Part shown: one piece after another, positions 36,513 to 45,845 of the stretch
Layout: every line of letters starts with the position of its first letter
Numbering within the stretch: the first letter of the stretch is position 1
Assembly: GCA_030490835.1 (NCBI GenBank)
Contig: CM059973.1
Coordinates: 89,611,641-89,675,640 of the forward strand
Reading direction: 5' to 3'
DNA length: 64,000 nt
Source: Annona cherimola
Taxonomy: Eukaryota > Streptophyta > Magnoliopsida > Magnoliales > Annonaceae
Notes under the pieces: model-generated
What the model saw: the letters and a program-made list of their open reading frames with translations, nothing else
Told to the model about the DNA's origin: nothing
Database searches by the model: none
Translations under genes and position numbers: made by a program

Positions 36513-37836
36513 ATGACTTTATTTAGCCAAAAGACACTGTTCAAAAGCAGCAAGTACTTGCACCTTATGAAGGTTTGTATCTCAGCCGACCCGTGGCGTG
36601 GGAGAAGAGGTCTGTCAATGTAGGAGCAATAACTGTAAGGAAAATTTGTAAAGGTTCTTATAGGTTTGATTTGTAATAATTAAATAGAGAAAATGAGATA
36701 TTGTAAAATTTGGTTCTTGATTGAAACAATAAAACATGCAACTAAATATAAATTACATATAACAAAATAATATATTCAATGCAACCAAATATACATTAAT
36801 TTGCATATATCCACCACCGGTATTCCATTAATTTGCAATTAATTTCTGCCACATGGGCAGTAGGCCAGGAGATCTTTTGTAAACTGGGCCTTTGATGCAC
36901 AGGAAAGATTTCATTGTACGTGCATGACTCTTTTCACCGCAACAGAAGTTATTACGTGCAGTTACTTTTGCTGCATTTTTTGAGGGATTTGCTGCATTTA
37001 CTATCAAAGGTAGGTTAGATATTAAATGTAGTCAAAATGTTATTATCAATTGCAGTTAAAATTTCATAACTGTATTAAACCTTACTTTTTTAGTGCTAAG
37101 AATTATTTAGTTGCATTTGATGTAAAAATTAATACATCAGCCAAACGCAACCACAAAAGCAATTAAGTACTTATAGCTGGATATTATCAATAATAGCCGA
37201 ATATACATTTAATGCAACTAAATACACGTTACATTTGACTAAAAAATTAGTTGCATAAAATGAAATTGGTTGGAGTGAGTTCTGTGCTTGGATCTATAAT
37301 CGAAAATATAACACTTTTGTTAATTAACGAGTACATAGAATTAATGTGATCCTTTCAACAACAAAAGATTCATGATGCTTATAGATCAACCCGGGAAGAT
37401 GCTTGAACATAGAAGGGTATTAGTTCCACTGCGCCTGCCAGGTTTACCAGAGCAACAGCTTGGATGCATTCGTTTGTAAATGGGACCAGTAAATTAATTA
37501 TATTATATTTTAAACCGATGCTATATTATTTTTAATTTCCCGTTGGCTCAAGACGCCAACTCCACTGAGCTCTGCTATTGCGACTCTGCAAGAGTCAATG
37601 GACACAAAAAAGGATCATTCACACGAAACATGTATTTATTCATTCCATGGGAATAGGAATAAACAGAGTGCCAATAGAAGCTAGCTTGCATGAAATTCGT
37701 ACCTCAATCAAATAAAGCCAAAATAGAAGATACGACACAGAGAAACCGAAGATCAGAACCCAAACACAAGGGAAGATCAGCACCCATACACAAGGCCGGA
37801 GGGAGGGGAGGGAGGGAGGCTTTGGTGGTCACTGGC

Positions 37837-38178
37837 TCAGTGTGGCGACCCCGGCCTATCACCTCTGTTTTTATAGGTGCTGGGTCGAGTGTATGGACGT
37901 CCACGCGGTACACCTGGCTTCGCCGCGCCCGACTGTTGAGGCTTGTACGGAATCGTCGCCAAAATCCTTCGGCTGATTTCAGAGTCCAGCACCAACTCCA
38001 CAGCTTCGTAGATGTTGATTTCAGTAGTGTCCACGAACAACTCATCCACCGCATGGCAACTCCCGATGGTGCCATTGCACGGCGCTGCAACAATCCCTTG
38101 GCATCTCCCACTGCAAAACAGCGTTATAAGGATTCCCACAACCATACAAAAATCCCTCCTCCTCAACGCAATTCCCAT
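37837..38178 (-). CDS. RALF-like peptide precursor, copy 1, both core cysteines lost
   Basis: A 113-residue frame starting MGIALRRRDFCMVVGILITL, which is a signal peptide (cleavage probably near SGRCQG). The RALF prodomain is clear: APCNGTIGSCH, then LDSEISRRIL, where RRIL is the site-1-protease motif known from RALF23. The tail reads GAAKPGVPRGRPYTRPSTYK. RALFs there have PYxRGC-x5-C. Copy 3 has PYTRPC-x5-C; here both positions are changed (AGC for TGC, GGT for TGT). The frame is open but a disulfide-stabilised peptide is impossible, so it is either decaying or altered in function. A TATA-like GTATATATTG lies at 38269-38278, about 90 bases upstream. Intronless, as is usual for RALFs. Larger plus-strand frames opposite it are shadows. 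Confidence 0.8.
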   Translation of the reverse strand: MGIALRRRDFCMVVGILITLFCSGRCQGIVAAPCNGTIGSCHAVDELFVDTTEINIYEAVELVLDSEISRRILATIPYKPQQSGAAKPGVPRGRPYTRPSTYKNRGDRPGSPH

Positions 38179-38268
38179 GGCTAACTAGTCAGCTCCCACC
38201 TACTGCTTAATTCTCCGAGTACTCCGCCGACACTGCCCCGCGCACATCATAAGTGAAGACATTTGGAC

Positions 38269-38278
38269 AATATATACA
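38269..38278 (-). promoter_or_regulatory. TATA-like element of RALF copy 1
   Basis: GTATATATTG on the minus strand, about 90 bases before the ATG. The same element is kept at equivalent places in copy 2 (43461-43470) and copy 3 (about 57258-57268), while the coding parts have changed. Confidence 0.55.
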
Positions 38279-38298
38279 CTACTAAAAGAAGAATGAAA

Positions 38299-38334
38299 GC
38301 TTCCATAAAAAAAGAAAAAAAAAAAAAAAAGAAG
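38299..38334 (+). mobile_element. Very short poly-A retroposon in the RALF copy 1 promoter
   Basis: GCTTCCAT plus a long A-rich tail sits between two copies of AAGAAGAATGA, the same site where the LINE fragment entered module 2. The uninterrupted site is seen at about 45846. Probably an almost completely 5'-truncated LINE insertion. The right border is approximate because the tail merges into the target site. Confidence 0.5.
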
Positions 38335-39696
38335 AAGAAGAATGAGAACAAATGAAAGAAATGGGAGAATCAATGGCTTCGGTTACCTGTTAGCATCAAT
38401 GAAAAAGGGAAGGACTGGTGGGACTGCTTTCGCCAAAGAGAAAGGAAAAGCGAAAGAAAGAGAGGAGTTGAGGGGCCAAGTGCGAACAAGAACATTGGGA
38501 TGCTGCTTTCCAATGAAATGGAGATGTTCGCCTTTAATTTGAGAGAGCTAGGAAGCTAAATGGCAAATAAATAAATAAAAGTTTAAGTCTTATAATGTGA
38601 ATAAACACAACAAATATCCATTTTAGTGAAAGAAATATCGACAATGATAAAACGTTAGAACTAATTAATGGGTTTTTTTTTGAGAGAAACTAATTAATGG
38701 GTTTTATTCTAATGAAATTGGTACTATCCGTACACATTTGTTTTTCCTTAAATATTGCAATCCACACGAAGTCTAAATGCATGAGGTTATTTATAATTAT
38801 ATTTATAATATTATAGATTAGAAAAAGCTTTTAATCAGTTAATTTTTTATATTTAGGCTAAAAATATTTTTGAATAAATGTACAACTCGAACTTTAAAAA
38901 ATTTTAAAAATAGAAAACCAAAAAAAGGTCAAGCTAGCTTCACTTGGTTTTATAGGAGAAAAGACCCTGATTAATAACCATTACTTAAAGAGTTAGAAAT
39001 TTTCTTGTTTGGATTTCTTTTCCTTTCTATTCATCAAAACGGAGCCAAATAATAGCTTTTGTTATATGGCCCACAACTACAATCAACTTCTTGTCGTTCG
39101 AGTGGTGATGAAGGCAATGCTTTGCGTGATGGGCTTGCCATGGAATGGGAGTGGTTGGTAAATACTCCGGCGGACAATTCGTGCTCACATTGCCAGTTCG
39201 CGAATTGTCCTAGCACTGGACGTGCAATAATGCGTCAGTCGTCACAGAGTATCACATCCAAAAAATATAATAGAAATTGGAACGTCGATTTATCGGTCTC
39301 CATATATAAATGGAAGTTGAAAAACACAACTAATAAATATGGATATCTGGCTCCCGTACGTTAAGGTTTTAGGTTGCATGTGATACTGCGATGTGGGAAA
39401 ATATGTTCAAAAACTAGTCAACGATGGCCCAACCCCTATTGGCAGACTAATGAATGGGCGCATTATATTCATGGGTGGGATGAAATGTATAGTTTAATTT
39501 TGCGATCTTGTCATTCCACAGAGTATTAATGATGTGTGTGATAAAGCGCGTTCCCCTTTCACGGAACCCGACCGTATGCTCTCCGGAGCATACAGCGCAT
39601 ACGAGCGGGTTCCGCCATTCCATTGACCATCTTCAACTAGCATACGTAGTTGGCGCGCGGGGGGTCGCCGCCGTCCCCCTAATTTTAATTTGGCCA

Positions 39697-39860
39697 GATG
39701 ATCTTTTCGTTTTCAGACCGGTCGAAAAAATATATTTTTTTGTTTTTTATAAACATATTAATTTATTTATATTTAATCTACTAAATCAAGTTCTAACATT
39801 TTTAGATATGTTTATATATTTATTTTAGATTTTTAAATACATTTTAAATTTTTTCAACAT
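39697..39860. repeat. Truncated GACCGGTC-cap foldback element
   Basis: GATGATCTTTTCG and AGACCGGTCGAAAAAATATA followed by the left arm (AACATTTTTAGATATGTTTA). The right half is missing. Confidence 0.6.
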
Positions 39861-40001
39861 ATAAACCATTTGCTATAAAATTTATATATAAATAAATGAT
39901 TATATAAAATATTAATACACTTAAGTACATATGAAACTTATTTTAGGTCAAATGCACCGTTAATTATGGTGTGGCCAAATGTACAAAAAAAGTTCTTTAT
40001 A

Positions 40002-40375
40002 TGAGAAATATTCAGGTGCAACTTCAGTGCACCAAAATTATGATGCCGTTACCTTAAAATGGATCCCATATGACCATAAAATTATAATATACTCCACTCA
40101 TTATATTTAGAATTATGTATTTTATTATCATACCAATTTTTTTCTCAATTGGATACGTGTATGGACTCCATTTGAAAATAGTACAAATTTAACGTAGTAA
40201 CATAGTTTGATGTAAATATTGTTTTTTCAATATGTAAACATTTGCTATAAAATTTATATATGGATAAATGATTATATAAAATATCAATATATTTAAGTAC
40301 ATATGAGCTCATCTTGGGCCAAATGCACCGTTAATTATAATGTAGGTAAATGCTTAAGAAAAATTCTTTACATAT
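40002..40375. repeat. Repeat of the TTATTTATCCATAT family
   Basis: Starts near ATATTCAGGTGCAACTTCAG and runs to GTAAATGCTTAAGAAAAATT. Its terminus (ATATTCAGGTGCA with a GTGCACC partner) resembles the end of the 860-bp element at 10869. Confidence 0.5.
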
Positions 40376-40690
40376 AGAGAGAGACCAGTTCTGGCGCAAC
40401 GCCAATGTACCATAATAACGGTAGATTTGGCCAAAAATTGGCCCTACACATATTAGAATGCAACGAAACTTTATATAATCATTTATTCATATATAAATTT
40501 ATATCAAATGGTTTACATGTTGAAAAAACTACTTTAAAATTGTTATTTACATCAAACTTTTTATTACATTGAATTTATACCATTTCAAATGGGGTCCATG
40601 CACATATCTAATTGCAATAAAAATTGGTAGGATAATAAAATATATCATTCTAAATACAATTGATGGATGTACCGAAGCTAAGTAAACCCA
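40376..40690. repeat. Repeat of the TTATTTATCCATAT family, inverted relative to its neighbour
   Basis: Contains TCATTTATTCATATATAAAT and GGTTTACATGTTGAAAAAAC in the opposite sense to the adjacent copy, and ends near CCCAGGTGCAGAGGATCATG. Confidence 0.45.
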
Positions 40691-40927
40691 GGTGCAGAGG
40701 ATCATGACTCCAACAAACTCTTTGAATTCATTTATTTCCTTCATTTCAATGTCCTACTAGAAAGCTTCATTCTCGGTTAGGCAATGTAGCTAGGAGTGCG
40801 GCTATAATCGTGGAATTATTTCATTAAGCTTAGAGTATGTTAGTTATTTTCGTTAACATTAATTATATGTGTGTTGTTGCATTACAAAAATTTTAATTTT
40901 TCTTGCAAAAATTTAAAATTAGTTTCT

Positions 40928-41175
40928 AAAGAGTATGTTTGTTTTTCAATAAATTTTTTCATTACCTTTTTAATTATTTCTTCACATCTTCTTATACAAA
41001 TTATCTTATTTTTCAATCGTTTTTATAATCTATACAATTAGCTTATCTATTTTAACTTTATTCCCTTTATTTCTCGTTATTACCCATATCATGTCATATT
41101 ATTTTCTCTCATTTCAAAAAATTTTACATAAAATTTTTTATTTAAAATTTTTATTACTTTCCAAACATATCCAAA
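40928..41175 (-). repeat. MITE, GTGTGTTTGG family, inverted copy
   Basis: Starts AGAGTATGTTTGTTTTTCAA, with interior TACAATTAGCTTATCTATTT, and ends TTATTACTTTCCAAACATAT. Diverged. Confidence 0.55.
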
Positions 41176-41240
41176 GAAAAAATTTATTTACCAATGATTT
41201 GTAACATATGTTAAATAACAACTACTAAGAACATATTTGC

Positions 41241-41370
41241 TAGGAGACATAAGTTCCCCCTAAGTAAATGAGAGGTATAAGCTCTCCTTCCCTAGGTTCG
41301 AAACCCAGAATGCTAGCACAAAGCCAGAAATATGAACTACTAGGCCTATATCTATTTTCGTTGAGTAGTG
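41241..41370 (+). repeat. SINE-like repeat with a B box, module left end
   Basis: A good B box (TAGGTTCGAAACCC, about 41293) follows a weak A box (TAAGTAAATGAGAGGTATAA). A homologous copy lies at about 54676-54780 at the equivalent place in the module with RALF copy 3, so this repeat was part of the unit before duplication. Confidence 0.5.
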
Positions 41371-43008
41371 GGGTATGCAAATATTTGATTGCATAATTTG
41401 TCCACTTTTGGCGCATAATGTGATGATGATATCTGCAGGGTATGTAGGGGTGGCATGATTGACATGATTAATGACCTTTCTTATTAACATATAAAGTTTG
41501 GTTCATTCGATGCTCCTCGACAAAATTCGAAAACTAAATTTACACAGGTTTAAGCTAAGACATGAAATCAACTATTGATGTTCACGCCACTAGGGAGTCT
41601 ATTCTGGTGGTAACATCTATGATTCGTTTTGGTAAGGTTGCGTGTTCGATTCCCGACATATGCATCCTAGTGTTTGTTTTTTCCTTGTTTTGTAGGAGTA
41701 ATTAATGAAAGCTTGTTGTCTTTCTTAGAAAATTGTAAGAATATATTTGGGCTTATTCCTTGTTTTGTGGGAGCAATTAATGAGAGATTGTTGTCTTTCT
41801 TAGAAAATTATAAGAATATTTTGAGTTTAAATGTAATACAAATTGAGATAGTTGGAAATATATACATAAAAAAAACTGCCGATGTTTGCTATTGTTTCGC
41901 CCTGATCAAAAGATCTTTATGCCAGAGCTCTGTGTTCTCCGGCCTGAATCAACGACGGTCTTGCTACCCCTGCAAGCAACGTGTCACCAATCAAGCCCAA
42001 TATTGTTTCCGAACATTCCTATTGATCAGACGACTCTTCATTTCATGCATAAGCATTGAAATGTCCATGGGCTTTGGTAACTGTACTCGTAAAAGAATGT
42101 AGGATTGTTTTATGTGATTTTTATATTTATACATATATAACGTGGAATCAGTTTCAAATTGGCGACCCAATACTATTTGTAAAACATGTTGCCTTTGATG
42201 AATGTAAGACACCAAGTTGAATAATATTTATTCAGTTAATATGTCAAAAAGTTTACTATTTAGATTATTTTATTATCTTACAACTCAAACCATTCCAAGT
42301 ATATACTTTTTTCCAATTATTACTTGTAGAGTAGACATTCTTGTACAAATGAAAGACAACTCTCTCGACTTGACCAGCCGGGCTATGCTCGTGTAGACAC
42401 TATTTAGATATATTGTGTAGTTAAAGTTTCCTTTTGCTCCGCTTGTAACAGCTATATTTAGAGAAGCCTCGCATAGAAATTCAAATCCTTGTTTGGGTGG
42501 GTGGTTAAAGCTTCTGCTCTTATAGATTTTTTTACGCATTGAATCTCAAAATATCGCTTTAGGAGGAAGCGCGGAATCAAATTGTCGGAGTATCATCCCA
42601 AAAAAAAAAAAAAAGAAAGAAAGGAAAAAAGTCGGAGCGGACACAATGCCAAACACATCCTAAGCAACGATTGGGCACCCAAGACTTTCACTATAATGGT
42701 TGCGGTTGCTCTGATAGACCAGATGATATATGTTCAACTAAATAACCGGGTTGAATTATCCATAAAAAAAAAATAATAAGCCGGTCGAACTTTGATGACA
42801 CCATCAGGACGGGCCTCATCTAACTCGATTTCACCATTAGATTATTTCCCATATGACGTACTCTGGATTATGTTTGAGTGAATCCTTAAAACAGAAAATC
42901 CAAAGAAAATCCAAATAAATCAAACATTTAGATACGAGACGTAGAAACCGCAGATGGGCATCCATATCCTAGACAATTTAGGAGAGAGAGAGAGTGTAAC
43001 TGGCTGGC

Positions 43009-43368
43009 TCAGCTTGGCGGTGACGGTGGCGCTGACCCCGGTCTATTACACCTATCTCCGAAGATGCAAGGCCGAGTATATGAATGGTAACGCGGTACAC
43101 CTGGCTACGCCGCGCCTGGCTTGAGAGGCTGGTACGGAATCGTCCCCAAAATCCTCCGGCTGATTTCAGAGTCCAGCACCAACTCCACAGCTTCGTAGAT
43201 GTTGATTTCAGTCGAGTCCGCGAACAACTCATCCACCGCATGGCAACTCCCGATGGTGCCATTGCACGGCGCTGCAACAATCCCTTGGCATCTCCCACTG
43301 CAAAACAGCGTTATAAGAATTCCCACAACCATAAAAAAAAAATCCCTCCTCAACGCAGCAATTCCCAT
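43009..43368 (-). pseudogene. RALF-like precursor, copy 2, nonsense codon before the mature core
   Basis: The frame starts MGIAALRRDFFFMVVGILIT and keeps APCNGTIGSCH, DSEISRRIL and GTIPYQPLKPGAA. It then meets TAG at 43105-43107, where copy 1 has AAG (Lys). Reading on past the stop in the same frame, YTRPC-x5-C is still present with both cysteines, ending at TGA (43009-43011). This copy therefore keeps the cysteines that copy 1 has lost but cannot translate them. A stop-shortened secreted prodomain of 87 residues is the most it could make. A 714-bp LINE fragment sits about 130 bases upstream of its ATG, just beyond the TATA-like element. Confidence 0.88.
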
Positions 43369-43460
43369 GGCTAGCTAGTCAGCTCCCACCTACTGCTTAA
43401 TTCCCCAAGTACTCCTCCGTCAACACTGCCGCGCGCACATCACCAGTGAAGACATTTGGA

Positions 43461-43470
43461 CAATATATAC
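43461..43470 (-). promoter_or_regulatory. TATA-like element of RALF copy 2
   Basis: GTATATATTG on the minus strand, about 95 bases before the ATG and about 30 bases from the LINE insertion point. Identical to the element of copy 1. Confidence 0.5.
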
Positions 43471-43499
43471 ACTACACTACTAAAAGAAGAATGAAAACA

Positions 43500-44213
43500 G
43501 ATTCAGGGAAGAGATGTTGCAACCAAGGTTCACGGATACATTGGAGTGGTGCGCGGAATTCATCTGCCAACATAGGCATGCTAACTCCCTCGTTGGCACG
43601 GGATTTATGGACAGACCACTCGTGCCCCGATGGCGTAGGCCCCAGCCTGGCTCCCTCAAGATTAATGTCGATGCTCGTGGTCTAGGGAATTCGGGAGCTT
43701 ATGCGTGTGCAGTTGTCATTCGGGATCATAGGGGTGCATTTGTTGCTGCGTGTGGGTGGAGGCAGGCTGGCGTGACGGACCCGCTTCTCAGGAAAGCTAC
43801 TGCTTTCCTTCTTGGGCTGAACTGGGCAATCCAGCTCAACATCTGCAACGCCCAGTTTGAGACGGATTCTTTAATCCTATGTAATTTTTTGTTAAACCTT
43901 GAACCCGTCACTTCACCGGTTGGTCCGATCATCTCTGATATTAGGTCCATTCTTGGTGATAGATCTTCCTTCTCGGTCCACCATGTCCTAAGGCAAGGAA
44001 ATGAGGTTGTTCATTCCTTAGCCGAGCAGGTTGTAAACTCTTCTGTGGATTGTTGGGTGTGGTGGGGTGTTCCACCCCGAGCTATTGTTGGGAAACTTTG
44101 TACAGATAATTTTTTGGCAATGAACTGCTCGGATTACTCTTTCCCTAATCCCCCTCATACTGGGAGGGAATATGGTTAGAGTATTTCCTTCTATCAAAAA
44201 AAAAGAAAAAAAG
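43500..44213 (+). mobile_element. 5'-truncated LINE with RNase H domain and target duplication
   Basis: An open frame enters from the left edge and ends at 44179. It carries the reverse-transcriptase-like RNase H domain of plant L1 LINEs: KINVDARG, RDHRGAFVAACGW, ETDSLILCN and HHVLRQGNEVVHSLAE. The catalytic Glu position seems changed (KATAF where AEAxA is usual). An A-rich tail follows TTCTATC. A 16-bp target duplication, AAGAAGAATGAAAACA, flanks it (43484-43499 and 44214-44229). The pre-insertion site is CT/AAAAGAAG, close to the L1 endonuclease preference. Module 3 at about 45846 keeps the empty site. Only the last 0.7 kb of the LINE was copied. Confidence 0.9.
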
Positions 44214-44229
44214 AAGAAGAATGAAAACA

Positions 44230-45186
44230 AATGAAAGAAATGAGAGAATCAACCACTTTGGTTACCTGTTAGCACCAAAGAAAAAGGAAAGGAATGGTGA
44301 GATTGCTTTTGCTAAAGCGAAAGGAAAAGCAAAAGAAAGAGAGGAATTAAGCGGGCCAAGTACGCACAAGGACATCGGGGCACTCGCTACAATGGAGCTA
44401 GCCTTTGGTAACAAAACTGGTAACGGAAAAAAGAAAAAATCGTTGCTTTCCTTGTTTCCATATCCTCTTACTCTTAAGTGCATTAACCTTCTTCAGTAAC
44501 TAATTTTTTCTTTTAATTTATTGCTATTACTCAAATGCTAAAATGCATTTGCAACAAACGTTGCAACAAAAATTTTTGTTGCTAACAGAAATGGCAATGA
44601 TTATATGCTATTGGCAACAAAAAATTTTAATTGCTATGGACCAATTCATTTTAGTGAAAAAATATTGACAATGATAAAATGATAGAACTAATTAATGGGC
44701 TTTGATCTTATGAAATTAGCTGCAATCCGTGCCCCTTTGCTTTTTTCCCCCAAGTATTACAATTCACATGAAGTCCAAATGCATTAATTATATTTTTTTA
44801 ATATTATATATTAGAAAAAGCTTTTAATCAGTTAATTTTTTATTGTTGGGCTAACATTTTTTAAATACGATGTATAGCCTGGACTTTAAAAAATTTTTAA
44901 AATAAAAAACCCGAAGGAGTATAAATTGCACGGTGTTTTATAGGAGGAAAGCCCCCTAACGGATACAATAAACTATTGAAGCTTTAGAAATTTTCTGATT
45001 TTGATTTCTATTCCTTTCTATTCATCAAAACAGAGCCAAATAATAGCTTTTGTTACGGTCCACAACTACAAGGTGACACTTCTTGTCGTTGTCGTTCGAG
45101 TGCTGATGAAGCAAAGGCAACGTTCTGCGTGATGTGCTTCCCGTGGTATGGGAGTAGTTGGTAAATCCTCAGGGTGGAAATCGGGA
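44230..45186. repeat. RALF module 5' flank, module 2
   Basis: No gene. Homologous to the stretches after 38341, 45860, 52290 and 57330: AAGCGGGCCAAGTACGCACA, GGAGCTAGCCTTTGGTAACA, then CAGAGCCAAATAATAGCTTT. The minus-strand frames here are repeats of one another and not genes. Confidence 0.7.
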
Positions 45187-45325
45187 CGACCATACAAATC
45201 CCTCCTCAACCCAAATCCCATGGCTACCTGGCCAGCTCCCACCTACTGCTTAATTCCCCAAGTACTCCTGCCCACACTGCCGCGCGCACATCATCAGTGA
45301 AGACATTTGGACAATAAATACGGCC
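45187..45325 (-). pseudogene. RALF remnant: start codon and 5' flank only
   Basis: The minus strand reads ATG at 45219-45221 followed by about 30 bases like the RALF start (MGFGLRRD). Homology then stops and unrelated module DNA (GGTAAATCCTCAGGGTGG) follows. The 5' flank is well kept (CAGCTCCCACCTACTGCTTA, GTGAAGACATTTGGACAATA). A deletion or unequal exchange has therefore removed the rest of the gene. Confidence 0.8.
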
Positions 45326-45326
45326 A

Positions 45327-45735
45327 CTGATTCAGTCCAGCAGTGTCTATTGAAATTTTAATATACTCGACTGCAAAACTCTTTTTTTAATTTTCTTTGA
45401 AATTTTTTGATGAATTGTTAATTTAAGTGTATTTAACATATATATTAATTTTAAATATTTTTAGATTTTTTTCAGATTTTAAAAAACTAGTAACATTTTA
45501 GTAATTTAAAATGTCATTGATTTTTAAAAATCCACTGGTTACTAAAATCTTGCGGGTTTTTTAAAAATATAAAAAAATATTTAAAAATCTCTAAAAATAG
45601 TAAAAATCAGTACACATGTTAAATACATCTAGATTAATATTTGTGTGAAAATAATTTTAAAAGAATAAAAAAATAGTTTTGCAGCTAGGTTCATTGAAAT
45701 TTAAATGCACCCTGCTGCATTGAATCGGTTGCCCA
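45327..45735. mobile_element. Foldback element in the promoter of the RALF remnant
   Basis: Ends TGATTCAGTCCAGCAG and the complement of CTGCTGCATTGAATCGG; inner cap GACTGCAAAACTC and GTTTTGCAGC. The core arms AGTGTATTTAACATATATAT and AAATACATCTAGATTAATAT pair around TTTTAGTAATTTAAAATGTC. Flanks CAATAAATACG and CAATATAAACACG look like a diverged target duplication of about 11 bp. Confidence 0.7.
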
Positions 45736-45777
45736 ATATAAACACGACAACCAATATATATACGACAACTAATATAA

Positions 45778-45835
45778 TGCAATTGCAGCAGTATGCATTG
45801 AAATTTCAATGCATCCTGCTATATTGAATCAACCT
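45778..45835. repeat. 58-bp near-perfect palindrome
   Basis: GCAGTATGCATTGAAA followed by its complement TTTCAATGCATCCTGC. It has the same terminus as the preceding foldback (ATTGAATC), so it is probably an internally deleted copy reduced to its two caps. Confidence 0.65.
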
Positions 45836-45845
45836 TTTATATATA

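Larger units (their letters stand above)
31880..37836. other. Intergenic region upstream of the cellulose synthase-like gene
   Basis: No gene supported. The first few hundred bases beyond 31880 would hold the minus-strand gene's 5' UTR and promoter, but I cannot place a TATA box convincingly. The rest holds foldback elements, MITEs, a SINE and a tiny retroposon, listed separately. Weak internal repeats of a GGATTTTGTAAACTGAGCCT phrase occur at about 35036, 35840 and 36872, which suggests an old local duplication. Confidence 0.5.
38348..43008. other. Module DNA and repeats between RALF copies 1 and 2
   Basis: No gene. The first part is the RALF module's 5' flank: CAAGTGCGAACAAGAACATT near 38478 and CAAATAATAGCTTTTGTTAT near 39046. 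It is followed by foldback and TTATTTATCCATAT-family repeats and MITEs, then the SINE-like left end of module 2. A 75-bp tandem repeat lies at 41681-41830 (CCTTGTTTTGTAGGAGTAAT and CCTTGTTTTGTGGGAGCAAT), which makes a plus-strand frame of 142 residues look longer than it deserves. Confidence 0.5.

Noticed and set aside
37690..38184. 164-residue plus-strand open frame, and the related plus-strand frames at 43084-43374 and 56838-57179
   Set aside because: They lie exactly opposite the RALF coding regions. The minus-strand frames have the signal peptide and family motifs; the plus-strand translations resemble nothing and change with each indel.
41674..42102. 142-residue plus-strand frame with an internal repeat
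   Set aside because: Its length comes from a 75-bp non-coding tandem repeat next to a SINE-like sequence. The paralogous region near 55690 does not keep the frame.
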